Positions 8,791-18,644 of a stretch of DNA of 64,000 bases are shown piece by piece (the stretch's first letter is position 1; each line of letters starts with the position of its first letter). The position numbers and the translations under genes are program-made. The DNA lies in the NCBI RefSeq assembly GCF_019635155.1, contig NZ_JAHBZY010000015.1, forward strand, positions 21,865 through 85,864. The letters are read 5' to 3'. This DNA comes from Nitrosomonas sp. (GTDB taxonomy: Bacteria > Pseudomonadota > Gammaproteobacteria > Burkholderiales > Nitrosomonadaceae). Below the pieces are notes generated by a model, which saw only the letters and a list, made by a program, of their open reading frames with translations, did not search any database and was not told the DNA's origin.

Positions 8791-9069
8791 ATGATCAAAT
8801 CATTCAAGCATAAAGGATTGCAGCAATTTTTCGAAAGCGGCAATTGCGCCGGTATCATTCCGGCACACCAAACAAAATTAAGGATGAGATTGGTTGCATT
8901 GGATACCGCCACTGGTATCGAGGACATGCGTTTGCCCGGTTTTGATCTGCATGCATTGAAAGGCGACAAAGCAGGATTATGGGCAATTCGCGTTAACAAA
9001 AACTGGCGCATCACTTTCGAGTTTTCTGACGGCAATGCGACCATCGTCAATTACGAGGATTATCACTGA
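8791..9069 (+). CDS. higB: HigB-like type II toxin (RelE superfamily mRNA interferase)
   Basis: Encodes about 92 residues starting MIKSFKHKGLQQFFESG, the usual N-terminus of the HigB/plasmid-maintenance-killer family. In-frame ATGs at 8749, 8767 and 8773 would add residues that are atypical for the family. The C-terminal half (LHALKGDKAGLWAIRVNKNWRITFEF) carries the conserved basic RelE-fold residues. HigB toxins cleave mRNA on the ribosome. The toxin precedes the antitoxin, as in other hig operons. The stop overlaps the next gene's ATG (ATGA). Confidence 0.85.
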   Translation: MIKSFKHKGLQQFFESGNCAGIIPAHQTKLRMRLVALDTATGIEDMRLPGFDLHALKGDKAGLWAIRVNKNWRITFEFSDGNATIVNYEDYH

Positions 9070-9359
9070 TGAGTATGCACAATCCACCGCACCCCGGCGA
9101 ATTTATTCGCGAAGTCTATCTTGAGCCGTTGGGTATTAGTTACCGGGCTGTCGCGCTGAAACTGCATGTATCGCCATCGACATTTCATCGGATCGTTCAA
9201 GGCCGCGGCAGCATCAGTTCCGAGATGGCATTGCGACTATCAAAAACACTCGGCCGTAGCCCGGAAAGCTGGCTGGCGATGCAAAGCAACTACGATCTCT
9301 GGCAAACAAAACAGCGCGTCAATCTCGACGAAGTTGAAAAATTAGCGATTTTGGGTTAA
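9069..9359 (+). CDS. higA: HigA-like antitoxin (XRE helix-turn-helix)
   Basis: 96 residues beginning MHNPPHPGEFIREVYLEPLGIS after two leading residues, the hallmark start of HigA/VapI antitoxins. Helix-turn-helix is about 20-60 (YRAVALKLHVSPSTFHRIVQG). It neutralises HigB and represses the shared promoter in related systems. The start overlaps the toxin stop by one base. The gene ends 12 bp before the conserved trailer of the second FGE-type gene, which converges from the other side. Confidence 0.88.
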   Translation: MSMHNPPHPGEFIREVYLEPLGISYRAVALKLHVSPSTFHRIVQGRGSISSEMALRLSKTLGRSPESWLAMQSNYDLWQTKQRVNLDEVEKLAILG

Positions 9360-9370
9360 TTCGCTGAGCC

Positions 9371-9620
9371 TCCCCGCAGTCCATCCCCCGCTTGTCCCCC
9401 GCGCGCTCCGCCAGCGCGGCTGCCAATCGGCTGCTGGCCTGCTCCACTGCCTTGACTTGGCTTGAGCTCATTGACCTCGGGCAAGGCGAAAGCCAAAGTT
9501 GATGAAGCGATGGGACGGATCGTCGCGGTAGCGGTGAGCAGAACGACAGTACCCGCCGCGGTCGAACCACGAGCCGCCGCGCAGCACGCGGTAGGCGCCC
9601 GATTCCGGGCCTTGCGGGTC
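9371..9620 (-). repeat. candidate DGR variable region 2 plus conserved trailer
   Basis: Second copy of the repeat at 2931-3166. The variable stretch is 9495-9566 (24 codons). It differs from copy 1 at 15 nucleotides in 11 codons, all at codon position 1 or 2, none at position 3. The trailer continues about 100 bp past the stop codon, which is more conservation than noncoding 3' sequence normally shows and fits an initiation-of-mutagenic-homing type element. Confidence 0.7.
9399..9419. other. GC-rich hairpin in the trailer of variable region 2
   Basis: CCGCGC (9399-9404) and GCGCGG (9414-9419) form a 6-bp stem with a 9-nt loop, about 50 bp after the gene's stop. DGR target sites often carry a hairpin just downstream of the variable repeat that stimulates retrohoming. 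The equivalent position in copy 1 is deleted. Confidence 0.45.
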
Positions 9621-10274
9621 CGTGACTGGTTGCGATGGATAATCGCCCAACCAATCCTGGCACCATTCCCAAACATTACCATGCATTTGGTGCAGCCCCC
9701 AGTCGTTGCACGGTAATTCCTTCACCGCCACCGTTTGTTTCCGGTATTCGCTGTTGCTGCCATTGTTGTATGGGTAATTGCCATCGAAATTTACATACCT
9801 TGAGTCGATCTGATCGCCCCAACTGAACGGCGTAGTGGTTCCGGCACGGCAGGCGTACTCCCATTGCGCTTCCGTCGGCAGGCACAACTTCAATTCCGCT
9901 TTCATATCATTCATCTTACTGATGAAGGCTTGTGCATCATGCCAATTAACATTTTCCACCGGGTTCTCATCACCTTTAAATTCGCTGGGATTTTCGCCCA
10001 TGATCACTTGCCACAACGTTTGCGTCACCGGCGTATCCGCAATCCAGAAACCTTTGGTCAGAGTAACTTCTTGTTGCAATTCATCTTCATAACGTTCCGG
10101 TTCATCGCTTGGCGAACCCATCAAAAATGTTCCCGGCTCGCACCAGCGGAACGCTTGCCGCACGCCTTTGTACGTGAATGCCATCCACAGCCCGAATTCA
10201 TCCTCGCCCCAATCGGATGCCCACGCTTCGGGGAATTCTTCGGGGAAAATAGTGTGTTGACGGATTTTGAACAT
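9468..10274 (-). CDS. FGE-sulfatase (C-type-lectin fold) protein, candidate DGR variable protein
   Basis: 268 residues, essentially a stand-alone FGE-type domain: FLMGSPSDEPERYEDELQ, NPVENVNWHDAQAF, LPTEAQWEYACRAGT, HGNVWEWCQDW, YRVLRGGSW and the end GFRLARGQ. The FGE Cys pair is reduced to one Cys (12 residues after RGG), so a ligand-display role is more likely than formylglycine formation. The 24 codons before GFRLARG are the hypervariable segment shared with the larger protein at 2912-5857. ATG 10274 lies 1 bp after the stop of the DUF5995-like gene, implying coupling. No signal peptide is seen. Confidence 0.85.
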   Translation of the reverse strand: MFKIRQHTIFPEEFPEAWASDWGEDEFGLWMAFTYKGVRQAFRWCEPGTFLMGSPSDEPERYEDELQQEVTLTKGFWIADTPVTQTLWQVIMGENPSEFKGDENPVENVNWHDAQAFISKMNDMKAELKLCLPTEAQWEYACRAGTTTPFSWGDQIDSRYVNFDGNYPYNNGSNSEYRKQTVAVKELPCNDWGLHQMHGNVWEWCQDWLGDYPSQPVTDPQGPESGAYRVLRGGSWFDRGGYCRSAHRYRDDPSHRFINFGFRLARGQ

Positions 10275-10275
10275 A

Positions 10276-11055
10276 TCATTCCAGAATTTCGATGCGTTGA
10301 CGCGTTGTGCCGCGTTCTCCCAGGCGGATGATGCCGATGATAAGTGAGCCGTAAAAACCCGGATGGGAGATCACATCGGAGAACAATGCCATCATCTCGT
10401 CTTTTTCCAGAATTGCCTGTTGCCGTTGCGATTCCGTGAGTGGAGACAATTTCTCCGCGAATAACCAGGCGGCGTTGCGGGCTTTTTCCATGCTGAAATT
10501 GATAAGAGCGGTCTGTACCGATCCCAAAAAACGGTTAAGCAATCCGAAGACCGGCCAGATTTCCGCCAGTTCGCTTTGCACGTCACCTACCAAATCGGCC
10601 AGCACTTTATTGATCTTCTCGAAATCACCCTTGAGGTTTTGCAATTCTTCCGGCGGCACGGTTTCCGCCGCGGCGATGCCCAGATCCAGATTGATATGCG
10701 CATTCATGCCCAATAACAAATGTTGCAATACAATCGGCCACCATTGTTGCGTGGCGTCGAATGCCCGCACCCACGATTTCGTCGGCGTTTGATCGGTAAA
10801 ATGCAGATAGCAGGCGCGAATATAGCGATTGGCGAAAATCACATCGAGACGTTCCATGCGCAGGCCATCGTCGAAGTAACTTTGCTCGATACCTTTTTTG
10901 ACTTGAATGGTTACCTTGCGATACAGCGCCGCAAAATAGCCCATGCGTGAGTTGTTTTGTTTGGACCATTCGACAATGGCGGTTAATTGCGCAATGACTT
11001 CGTCAATGGTTGTAGCTGGTGTTGCAATCACGTAGGGAAAGCTATTGGGCGGCAT
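10276..11055 (-). CDS. DUF5995-like protein of unknown function
   Basis: 259 residues, largely helical, no membrane segments. Features that recall the DUF5995 family are GLRMERLDVIFANRYIRACY near 84-103, paired Trp residues, and LLLGMNAHINLDLGIAAAE, with conserved His/Asn/Asp that could form an active or metal site. A good Shine-Dalgarno (AAGGAG) precedes ATG 11055. It is translationally coupled to the downstream FGE-type variable protein, so the two probably work together. It could be the enzymatic or scaffold partner of a diversified binding protein. No biochemical role can be read from the sequence. Confidence 0.6.
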   Translation of the reverse strand: MPPNSFPYVIATPATTIDEVIAQLTAIVEWSKQNNSRMGYFAALYRKVTIQVKKGIEQSYFDDGLRMERLDVIFANRYIRACYLHFTDQTPTKSWVRAFDATQQWWPIVLQHLLLGMNAHINLDLGIAAAETVPPEELQNLKGDFEKINKVLADLVGDVQSELAEIWPVFGLLNRFLGSVQTALINFSMEKARNAAWLFAEKLSPLTESQRQQAILEKDEMMALFSDVISHPGFYGSLIIGIIRLGERGTTRQRIEILE

Positions 11056-11475
11056 AATTTCTCCTTGAAATTTTGATTTTTCGCATCATACGCACTGTTG
11101 ATTGCGATGCAAGTCGTAGAATAAACAAGCTTGAGATTTAAGCGGTTCGCGATCCATTAAAGCAGCTTGGATCATTGGATTAGGTTGATGGAACAAAGCT
11201 CGGCGCGAAGCATGACCCGGCTTCCGGCGCTTCTGCCGGACCGATTCTAGCATTTATTTTACATGCGCATGACGAGTACGTTGACTGATCCCGTTAAAAT
11301 CCATCCCGATCACGGGTAATTATTCTGATATGCAATCAATACACTACCGTTATTCTGTGTCTAGCGATGCGGCGGCTCTTCCGCGAGACATTGATTGCAA
11401 GTATAATTCGTTCACATTTCCCCATATACCGCCAATTTTCCAACCTATTGGTGGCTTTTCGAGGATTGGAAAAAA
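11056..11475. other. intergenic region with divergent promoters
   Basis: 420 bp between the divergent DUF5995-like gene and mdh. A TATAAT at 11402-11407 is a good -10 candidate for mdh, but the -35 position (about 11379-11384) is poor. I see no retroelement template-repeat copy of the variable regions, no RNA gene and no terminator here. Confidence 0.4.
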
Positions 11476-12459
11476 ATGAAACCGCCTATTCGTATCGCCG
11501 TCACCGGCGCGACCGGACAGATTTGTTATAGCCTGTTATATCGCATTGCAGCAGGTGATATGCTTGGTAAAAACCAACCGGTCATTTTGCAGTTGCATGA
11601 TGTAACCGAAGCGCAACCCTTCTTTGAAGGTGTTGTGATGGAACTTTATGACTGCGCTTTTCCGCTGTTAGCAGGCATCATCACTACCGATAATCCGGAA
11701 GTTGCGTTCGAGAATGCCGATATCGCGCTGCTGATCGGTGCACGGCCGCGCGGTGAAAATATGGAACGGAAAGATTTGCTCGCAGCCAATGGTCCGATAT
11801 TCATTTCGCAAGGCAGAGCCTTAAATTCCGTCGCCAAACGCGATGTCAAGATTCTGGTCGTGGGTAATCCGGCCAATACCAATGCTTACATCACCTTAAA
11901 AAACGCACCCGATTTGGATCCGGATAATTTCTCGGCGATGCTGCGATTGGATCACAATCGTGCGTTGTCGCAAGCTGCCCTAAAACTCCGAGCACCGGTA
12001 TCTGACATAAGAAGAATGATCGTGTGGGGTAATCACTCCAACACGCAATTTCCTGACTTGAGTCACGCCATGATCGGTGAGGACAACGTATCTTCTTTGA
12101 TCAATGACGCCGGATGGGTCGAGCACCACTTTATCCCGACTGTGCAAAAACGCGGCGCGGCCATCATCGAAGCGCGCCGTGGCAAATCCAGCGCCGCCAG
12201 TGCCGCCAATGCGATTATCAATCATATGCAAGATTGGATCTTCGGTACTCGCGAAGGTGATTGGGTGTCGATGGGCGTCCCGTCGGACGGTAGCTACGGA
12301 ATACCGAGCGGCGTTATTTATAGTTTCCCGGTCACATGCCAGAATGGCCGGTATCAAATTGTCGATGGCCTGAAAATCAATGATTCGGATCAGGAAAAAA
12401 TGCAAGCAAGCTACCGGGAATTGGCTGCCGAACAAGAAGCCGTCCGACACTTATTTTAA
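11476..12459 (+). CDS. mdh: malate dehydrogenase (NAD-dependent)
   Basis: 327 residues, the normal length for the cytosolic-type bacterial MDH. Nucleotide-binding [11 protein letters not shown] is at 11-21, the substrate loop [13 protein letters not shown] at ~91-103, LDHNRA at ~159-164 and the catalytic His in [11 protein letters not shown]. It interconverts malate and oxaloacetate in the TCA cycle. Monocistronic by context: divergent upstream neighbour and a convergent lytic transglycosylase gene downstream. Confidence 0.95.
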   Translation: MKPPIRIAVTGATGQICYSLLYRIAAGDMLGKNQPVILQLHDVTEAQPFFEGVVMELYDCAFPLLAGIITTDNPEVAFENADIALLIGARPRGENMERKDLLAANGPIFISQGRALNSVAKRDVKILVVGNPANTNAYITLKNAPDLDPDNFSAMLRLDHNRALSQAALKLRAPVSDIRRMIVWGNHSNTQFPDLSHAMIGEDNVSSLINDAGWVEHHFIPTVQKRGAAIIEARRGKSSAASAANAIINHMQDWIFGTREGDWVSMGVPSDGSYGIPSGVIYSFPVTCQNGRYQIVDGLKINDSDQEKMQASYRELAAEQEAVRHLF

Positions 12460-12572
12460 GGAAGCTTCGGAGAAATTACTGCGGTTTTTTACTGAATCTC
12501 ATCTTGTTTGATCATCGTTCGCCAGCTTTTTCAAAACTTCCTCACGGAAGTATGCTGAGCCGATTCCGTCAA

Positions 12573-13832
12573 TTAGCGCGATAACCCGCTCGCTGCTTCA
12601 CGGATTGCGATCAGCACGGCGGTATCCAGATGACCATCCGCAATCCGCTGCGTTTTCTGTTGAAAACGGCTGATTGCTTTCCGGGTAGCGGAACCTAGCA
12701 CACCATCAGCTTCACCGGCATCAATGCCTAATGACAGTAGATCTTTTTGCAGTTGACGCACTTGCTCGCGCGATATTTTGACGTTTTCAATGGGCGGTAA
12801 GCGATATAATCCCGTGGCGCCCGCAATCCGATCGGCCAAGTGTCCGACGGATAGCGCATAAAACTCGGAACGATTCCAGCGCATGATGACATGAAAGTTC
12901 TGAGTGACTAAAAAAGCGGGACCTTGATGCCCCGAAGGCACCAATAAGGCGGCTTTATGCTCCCTCGGTCCCAGCGATGTGCCGGACACAGCCGTTACGC
13001 CAAGCCGCTCCCATTCGGCATAGTTCATCAATTGATCACGCCCCGCCAGCGAATAATCAAAAGATGGCGGCAAGCGTACCTCCTGCCCCCAGTTTAACCC
13101 TGCCACCCAACCCAGTTGGCGTAAGAAGTTGGCTGCGGAGCCCATCGCATCGGGGATACTGCCCCATAAATCCCGGCGCCCGTCGCCGTCGATATCTTTG
13201 GCGTACCGCAAAAAGGTTGATGGCATGAATTGCATATGACCCATCGCACCCGCCCAAGACCCGATCATTCGCTCGACGACAATGTCACCGGCATCAACGA
13301 TCCGCATTGCATTGAACAATTCCTGCGTAAAAAATGAACTGCGGCGCGTATCACAAGCCAATGTCGCCAGCGAATCGGTGACCCGGAAATCCCCAAAAAA
13401 ACCGCCATAGTTAGTCTCCAGTCCCCAGAACGAAACCAGAAATTGCGCCGGAATACCGGATTCCTGTTCAATCTGCCGCAGCAATGCGCGGTGCCTGGCC
13501 AGCAATTCCCGTCCGCGTTGAACCCGTTCCTCGTTAATGCGCGCATTGAAGTAGTTTGCAAATGTTTGCGTAAATTCGGGTTGCCGCCGATCCAATTCAA
13601 TTACGCGTGGCAGATATCTTACGTTTCCGAGAACCTGGCTGATGGTTCTGTCAGAGATACCTTCCACTCGCGCCTGATCTTTCATTCTCGAGATGCATTC
13701 ACCAAACTGGGGATTGCCTGCTTCCGCAGGCTGCATTAAAAGTGAAACGGTAAGCGCGACAAAACCAGCACCCAGTTTCTTGTTATGCAAGAGAGATTTG
13801 ATTGAAAAATATTCTAGCGCGATCAACGGCAT
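12573..13832 (-). CDS. MltB-family lytic murein transglycosylase with peptidoglycan-binding domain
   Basis: 419 residues. An N-terminal hydrophobic segment (~20-38, ending QPAEAG) looks like a secretion signal with no lipobox cysteine. The SLT_2/MltB-type catalytic domain has FWGLETNYGGFFG with Glu139 as the general acid, and MGHMQFMPSTFLRYA. The C-terminal ~70 residues are a PG_binding_1 module (LLSLGIDAGEADGVLGSATRKAISRFQQ). It cleaves glycan strands to 1,6-anhydromuropeptides in the periplasm. It starts 3 bp after the fur stop codon and could be co-transcribed with fur. Confidence 0.92.
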   Translation of the reverse strand: MPLIALEYFSIKSLLHNKKLGAGFVALTVSLLMQPAEAGNPQFGECISRMKDQARVEGISDRTISQVLGNVRYLPRVIELDRRQPEFTQTFANYFNARINEERVQRGRELLARHRALLRQIEQESGIPAQFLVSFWGLETNYGGFFGDFRVTDSLATLACDTRRSSFFTQELFNAMRIVDAGDIVVERMIGSWAGAMGHMQFMPSTFLRYAKDIDGDGRRDLWGSIPDAMGSAANFLRQLGWVAGLNWGQEVRLPPSFDYSLAGRDQLMNYAEWERLGVTAVSGTSLGPREHKAALLVPSGHQGPAFLVTQNFHVIMRWNRSEFYALSVGHLADRIAGATGLYRLPPIENVKISREQVRQLQKDLLSLGIDAGEADGVLGSATRKAISRFQQKTQRIADGHLDTAVLIAIREAASGLSR

Positions 13833-13835
13833 TCT

Positions 13836-14276
13836 TTATTTTCGATGCGAACAATTGGGCTTCGTGCAATCCGCATACAGTGACAACGAATGCTCCTGCA
13901 ACGTAAAGCCGCGTTCTTTTGCTATAGCGATTTGACGTTTCTCAATCTCGGCATCGTAGAACTCTTCCACACGGCCGCATTGTAAACAAACCAGATGATC
14001 ATGATGACCATCGCTTCTTAGTTCAAATACCGCCTTGCCGCTTTCAAAATGATGCCGCTCCAGCAATCCGGCCTGCTCAAACTGCGTTAACACTCGATAG
14101 ACGGTTGCCAATCCAATGTCTTCGCCTTCATTGATCAATTCCTTGTAAACATCTTCAGCCGATAAATGCCGCACGCTGCTTTGCTCGAATAAATTCAGTA
14201 TCTTCAACCGCGGTAAAGTAGTTTTAAGACCACTGTTTTTTAAATCGATACTTTTCAGATCATCAAAGTTACCCAT
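13836..14276 (-). CDS. fur: ferric uptake regulator Fur
   Basis: 146 residues. Winged-helix N-terminus with recognition helix near 54-72 ([19 protein letters not shown]). Metal-site residues are HHDHLVC at 91-97, structural zinc cysteines C97/C100, and a second pair C137/C142 (CTKPNC). It represses iron-uptake genes with Fe2+. Divergent from bamE across a short shared intergenic region, a conserved arrangement in betaproteobacteria. I see no clear Fur box in that gap. Confidence 0.95.
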   Translation of the reverse strand: MGNFDDLKSIDLKNSGLKTTLPRLKILNLFEQSSVRHLSAEDVYKELINEGEDIGLATVYRVLTQFEQAGLLERHHFESGKAVFELRSDGHHDHLVCLQCGRVEEFYDAEIEKRQIAIAKERGFTLQEHSLSLYADCTKPNCSHRK

Positions 14277-14353
14277 AGTTATCTCTGTTCAGAAAATAAT
14301 TTACTGTATCATATAGTGCTGTGTTCACTTTGGAAACATATAATATCAACAAA

Positions 14354-15620
<1,267 letters not shown>

Positions 15621-15629
15621 AACCGTTCC

Positions 15630-16433
15630 ATGGCAATCTATGCAATCGGTGATTTACAAGGCTGTTTCACGGCGTTCCGCCGCCTCATCGATTTAATCCG
15701 CTTCGATCCTACCCAAGACAAATTATGGCTGGTAGGCGATCTCGTCAACCGCGGCCCGGATTCCTTAGCGACTTTGCGTTATATCAAACAAGCCGGCGAT
15801 GCGATGCAGGTCGTACTGGGCAATCATGATTTGCATTTACTGATGGTTGCAGCCGGCATCGCAAGAAATCACCCGAACGACACCTTGCAATCGATCCTCA
15901 GCGCACCTGACCGCGACGAATTGTTACATTGGTTACGGCAACAGAAATTGTTTCACAGCGAAGGCTCTTATGCCATGGTACACGCCGGCCTGCTGCCATC
16001 CTGGTCAATCGCGCAAGCCGTGCAATTCTCAACCGAAGTGGAAAATGCCTTGCGCCAAAACGACTATCCTGCGTTATTCTCACGCATTTATGGCAACGAA
16101 CCCGATTACTGGTTTGATGATTGGAGTGGCTACATTCGTTTGCGCGTCATCGTCAATGCCATGACACGAATGCGAATTTGCACTGCCGATGGCAAAATGG
16201 GCTTGTACTTTAAAGGCGCACTATCATCGATTCCATCCGATTATTTACCGTGGTTTCGCGTTCCTCGGCGCGCCAGCGAACAACACACCATCGTATGCGG
16301 GCATTGGTCAGCACTGGGATTCCATATGAGTGACAATATAATTGCTTTAGATAGCGGTTGTGTTTGGGGCAGGCAGTTATCGGCTATTCGCTTGGAAGAC
16401 CGGAAAATTTTCCAGATTCCTTGTGAACAATAG
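15630..16433 (+). CDS. apaH: symmetrical bis(5'-nucleosyl)-tetraphosphatase
   Basis: 267 residues. Metallophosphatase motifs are YAIGDLQGC (N-terminus), LVGDLVNRGPDS and LGNHDLHLL, with GHWSALGFH and LDSGCVWG near the C-terminus. It hydrolyses Ap4A to two ADP. The 3' end overlaps by 50 bp the convergent plsC-type gene, so the two transcripts are antisense there. Confidence 0.95.
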   Translation: MAIYAIGDLQGCFTAFRRLIDLIRFDPTQDKLWLVGDLVNRGPDSLATLRYIKQAGDAMQVVLGNHDLHLLMVAAGIARNHPNDTLQSILSAPDRDELLHWLRQQKLFHSEGSYAMVHAGLLPSWSIAQAVQFSTEVENALRQNDYPALFSRIYGNEPDYWFDDWSGYIRLRVIVNAMTRMRICTADGKMGLYFKGALSSIPSDYLPWFRVPRRASEQHTIVCGHWSALGFHMSDNIIALDSGCVWGRQLSAIRLEDRKIFQIPCEQ

Positions 16434-17178
16434 GCACGCTTAAAGTATCTGCAATCGCTTGTTCGGCCAAACGTGCCAGTTCCCGCCGATTTCTCGAACC
16501 GCATGGAATCGGCGGATTAAAAATCAATGCCACATCAATCCGTGGTTGGCTCAAAATCTTCTGCAGCGATAAAATAAGGGATGAATCGATATACGCGGCT
16601 TCCTTGCAAACCTCACCGGCAGCGTTATGGTATCTGATTGCCACTGGATAGAGTAAGGCGTCCGCATTAACTGCCGATTGCAGCAATGAAGCATGAAAAT
16701 GATTCAATTGCGTACCATCCGTCGTTGTTCCCTCCGGAAATACCGTTACCGTCTCACCGTTTTCCAGCACTTCACCAATTTTTTTATTAATACGTTGCGT
16801 ATCGCTGCGTCTTGCACGCTCGATAAATAGCGTACCAGCATTCCGGCTTAGAAAACCCAAGATGGGCCATTGGCTGATCTCGGCCTTAGCAACAAAACGC
16901 GTTGGATGTGCAGCCATCAACACGCACACATCAAGCCAGGAAACATGATTCGCTGCAAGCAATGCTCGTTGTACTTGCCACACAGGCAAGCTTCCGCAAC
17001 ATTGCAGTCTGATTTCAAGACAGGTCAATACGCCCTTTGCCCATCGTTGCATCATCGTACGCTGGATGTACGAAGGAAAATAGGGATAAACCAGCGATTG
17101 CAACACACCGGAAAACACCTGCAGCAACAATTTAATCAATCGGATAACCCGCAATAACAATGGCGTGGTTTTTTGCAT
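16384..17178 (-). CDS. plsC: 1-acyl-sn-glycerol-3-phosphate acyltransferase
   Basis: About 264 residues from ATG 17178 (a GTG at 17187 is in frame). The acyltransferase HX4D motif is NHVSWLDV, followed by the glycerol-phosphate binding FPEGTTTDG. An N-terminal hydrophobic helix (~9-27) anchors it to the inner membrane. It makes phosphatidic acid for phospholipid synthesis. A related ornithine-lipid acyltransferase (OlsA) is an alternative within the same family. It overlaps the 3' end of apaH. Confidence 0.85.
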   Translation of the reverse strand: MQKTTPLLLRVIRLIKLLLQVFSGVLQSLVYPYFPSYIQRTMMQRWAKGVLTCLEIRLQCCGSLPVWQVQRALLAANHVSWLDVCVLMAAHPTRFVAKAEISQWPILGFLSRNAGTLFIERARRSDTQRINKKIGEVLENGETVTVFPEGTTTDGTQLNHFHASLLQSAVNADALLYPVAIRYHNAAGEVCKEAAYIDSSLILSLQKILSQPRIDVALIFNPPIPCGSRNRRELARLAEQAIADTLSVPIVHKESGKFSGLPSE

Positions 17179-17257
17179 GGCAGGCACTAACAGGTTGATA
17201 ACAAAACCGATATTTTAAATTTATCATCGGCATTTATTATCTGTTTGAGATAAAGCA

Positions 17258-17287
17258 ATACGCGCAATAGAAAACTATTGCGCGTAT
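17258..17287 (-). terminator. intrinsic-type hairpin after sbtA-sbtB-like operon
   Basis: A perfect 13-bp inverted repeat with an AAAA/TTTT loop (arms 17258-17270 and 17275-17287), 40 bp after the stop of the PII-like gene on the minus strand. The following T-tract is short (TTTAT), so it may be a weak terminator or a transcript-stabilising structure. Confidence 0.65.
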
Positions 17288-17327
17288 GCTGGGATAAAAC
17301 GGAATTTAAAAAATTAAAAAAAACAGA

Positions 17328-17645
17328 TTAATAAGAGACTGCCGGTCCTTCGAGCCACAGACACTCGGAAATCAGGCACATACCGCCCAATTTCTTAAGA
17401 ACTGGCCGCAATTCGCTGACAATTCTTTGTGCCTGCTCATCTTTACAAGCAAGAATAACCATCACATTTTCTTGTTCCATCAAAACATCGCCAGGATCCC
17501 GCACGCCACGCGATCCCAATCCGCCCGCATTCTTCAGCACCGTGTAACCACGCACTTCACACCGCTCCAATATTTCCGTCAGTTGTTCGAGCTGCTCAAT
17601 ACCGACAACGATCTCAAATCGTCTCATAGCAATCGTATTATTCAT
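17328..17645 (-). CDS. SbtB-like PII-family protein
   Basis: 105 residues with a PII-like ferredoxin fold: MRRFEIVVGIEQLEQLTEILE at the N-terminus and a mid region GYTVLKNAGGLGSRG where the T-loop lies. It lacks the canonical GlnB uridylylation Tyr and the GlnK-type signature. Encoded 43 bp downstream of the SbtA-like permease on the same strand. In cyanobacteria and many chemoautotrophs SbtB binds adenyl nucleotides (including cAMP) and gates SbtA. The same job is inferred here from synteny. A second possible start is Met7. Confidence 0.8.
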   Translation of the reverse strand: MNNTIAMRRFEIVVGIEQLEQLTEILERCEVRGYTVLKNAGGLGSRGVRDPGDVLMEQENVMVILACKDEQAQRIVSELRPVLKKLGGMCLISECLWLEGPAVSY

Positions 17646-17687
17646 AAATTTTTCCCATTAATTGTCTGGTTAATTAGATATATTTCA

Positions 17688-18644
17688 TTATACTGCAATG
17701 CCATGGAACCAGTGCGCCATTTCCCAGTAAATCGGTACCCCGATAAAAATATTGAAAGGGAATGTTACACCCAGCGAAGCGCCAATTGAAAGCGCAGGAT
17801 CAGCATCGGGTACCGCAATACGCATAGCCGCCGGCGCAGCAATGTACGAGCAGCTGGCATACAATACCGCCAACAACATAGTACCACCTTCAGACAGGCC
17901 GAAGATCCAACCTAAATAAGCGCCAAACAATCCAGCCGTCAACGGAAATAGAATACCAAACGCCACGATGAAAATACCTTTGTCTATAACCGCTTTCAAC
18001 CGCGCTGCTGCCAACAAGCCCATTTCCAGCAGGAAGAATGCCAACACGCCCATGAACAAGTCCATAAACATTTTATCCAACGGCGATACTAATTTTACTA
18101 CACCTGCGTAGTATCCAATCAGAACACCCACAATTAGCAAATAAAGACTGGTACCAGTCAAAATTTCGTGCATCAGTTTGCCCCATTGGGTTTTCTCACC
18201 GCCGGCACCAGCACGTGCCAAAATAGTACCGGTTACCAACGCCGGAATCTCCATCAACGCCATAATCAAAACCATATAACCTTCAGAAGGCTCATTCATG
18301 GTCCCCAGGAAAGCCACACCCACAGCAAAAGTCACCGCACTGACCGAGCCATAGTGCGCGGAAATCGCACCAGCATCCGCTTGCGAAAATTTACCAATGA
18401 ATCTTAAGATCGGATAAGCAGATAATGGAATCAATGCTGATAAAACCACCATAGAAACAGCAATCGGCAATACTTCCATAATTTCGTATTTCGCCATTGA
18501 CACCCCGCCTTTGAAACCAATGGCAATCAGCAAGAACAAGCTCAAGCTCTTGTACAGCGCTTCGGGTATTTTCAGGTCAGACTTGATTACACCTGCCAGA
18601 ACCCCAGCAACAAAAAAGAACACTACTGGTTGTATAGTAGCCAT
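17688..18644 (-). CDS. SbtA-like sodium-dependent bicarbonate permease
   Basis: 318 residues with about ten hydrophobic segments. The motifs FVAGVLAGVIKSDLKIPEALYKSLSLFLLIAIGFKGG (quoted in part: LAGVIKSDLKIPEALYKSL), HYGSVSAVTFAVG and YASCSYIAAPAAMR are characteristic of the SbtA/DUF897 family. It would import HCO3- with Na+ across the inner membrane, giving the cell substrate for CO2 fixation. GGGAG precedes ATG 18644. It forms an operon with the PII-like gene downstream. Confidence 0.88.
   Translation of the reverse strand: MATIQPVVFFFVAGVLAGVIKSDLKIPEALYKSLSLFLLIAIGFKGGVSMAKYEIMEVLPIAVSMVVLSALIPLSAYPILRFIGKFSQADAGAISAHYGSVSAVTFAVGVAFLGTMNEPSEGYMVLIMALMEIPALVTGTILARAGAGGEKTQWGKLMHEILTGTSLYLLIVGVLIGYYAGVVKLVSPLDKMFMDLFMGVLAFFLLEMGLLAAARLKAVIDKGIFIVAFGILFPLTAGLFGAYLGWIFGLSEGGTMLLAVLYASCSYIAAPAAMRIAVPDADPALSIGASLGVTFPFNIFIGVPIYWEMAHWFHGIAV

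Noticed and set aside
9468-10274. True formylglycine-generating enzyme or sulfatase activator
   Set aside because: The first of the two catalytic cysteines is missing, no sulfatase gene is near, and the end is hypervariable, which would wreck an enzyme site.
11056-11475. Retroelement template repeat or reverse transcriptase near the variable genes
   Set aside because: No sequence resembling the variable segments and no frame with reverse-transcriptase motifs is present here or elsewhere in the window.
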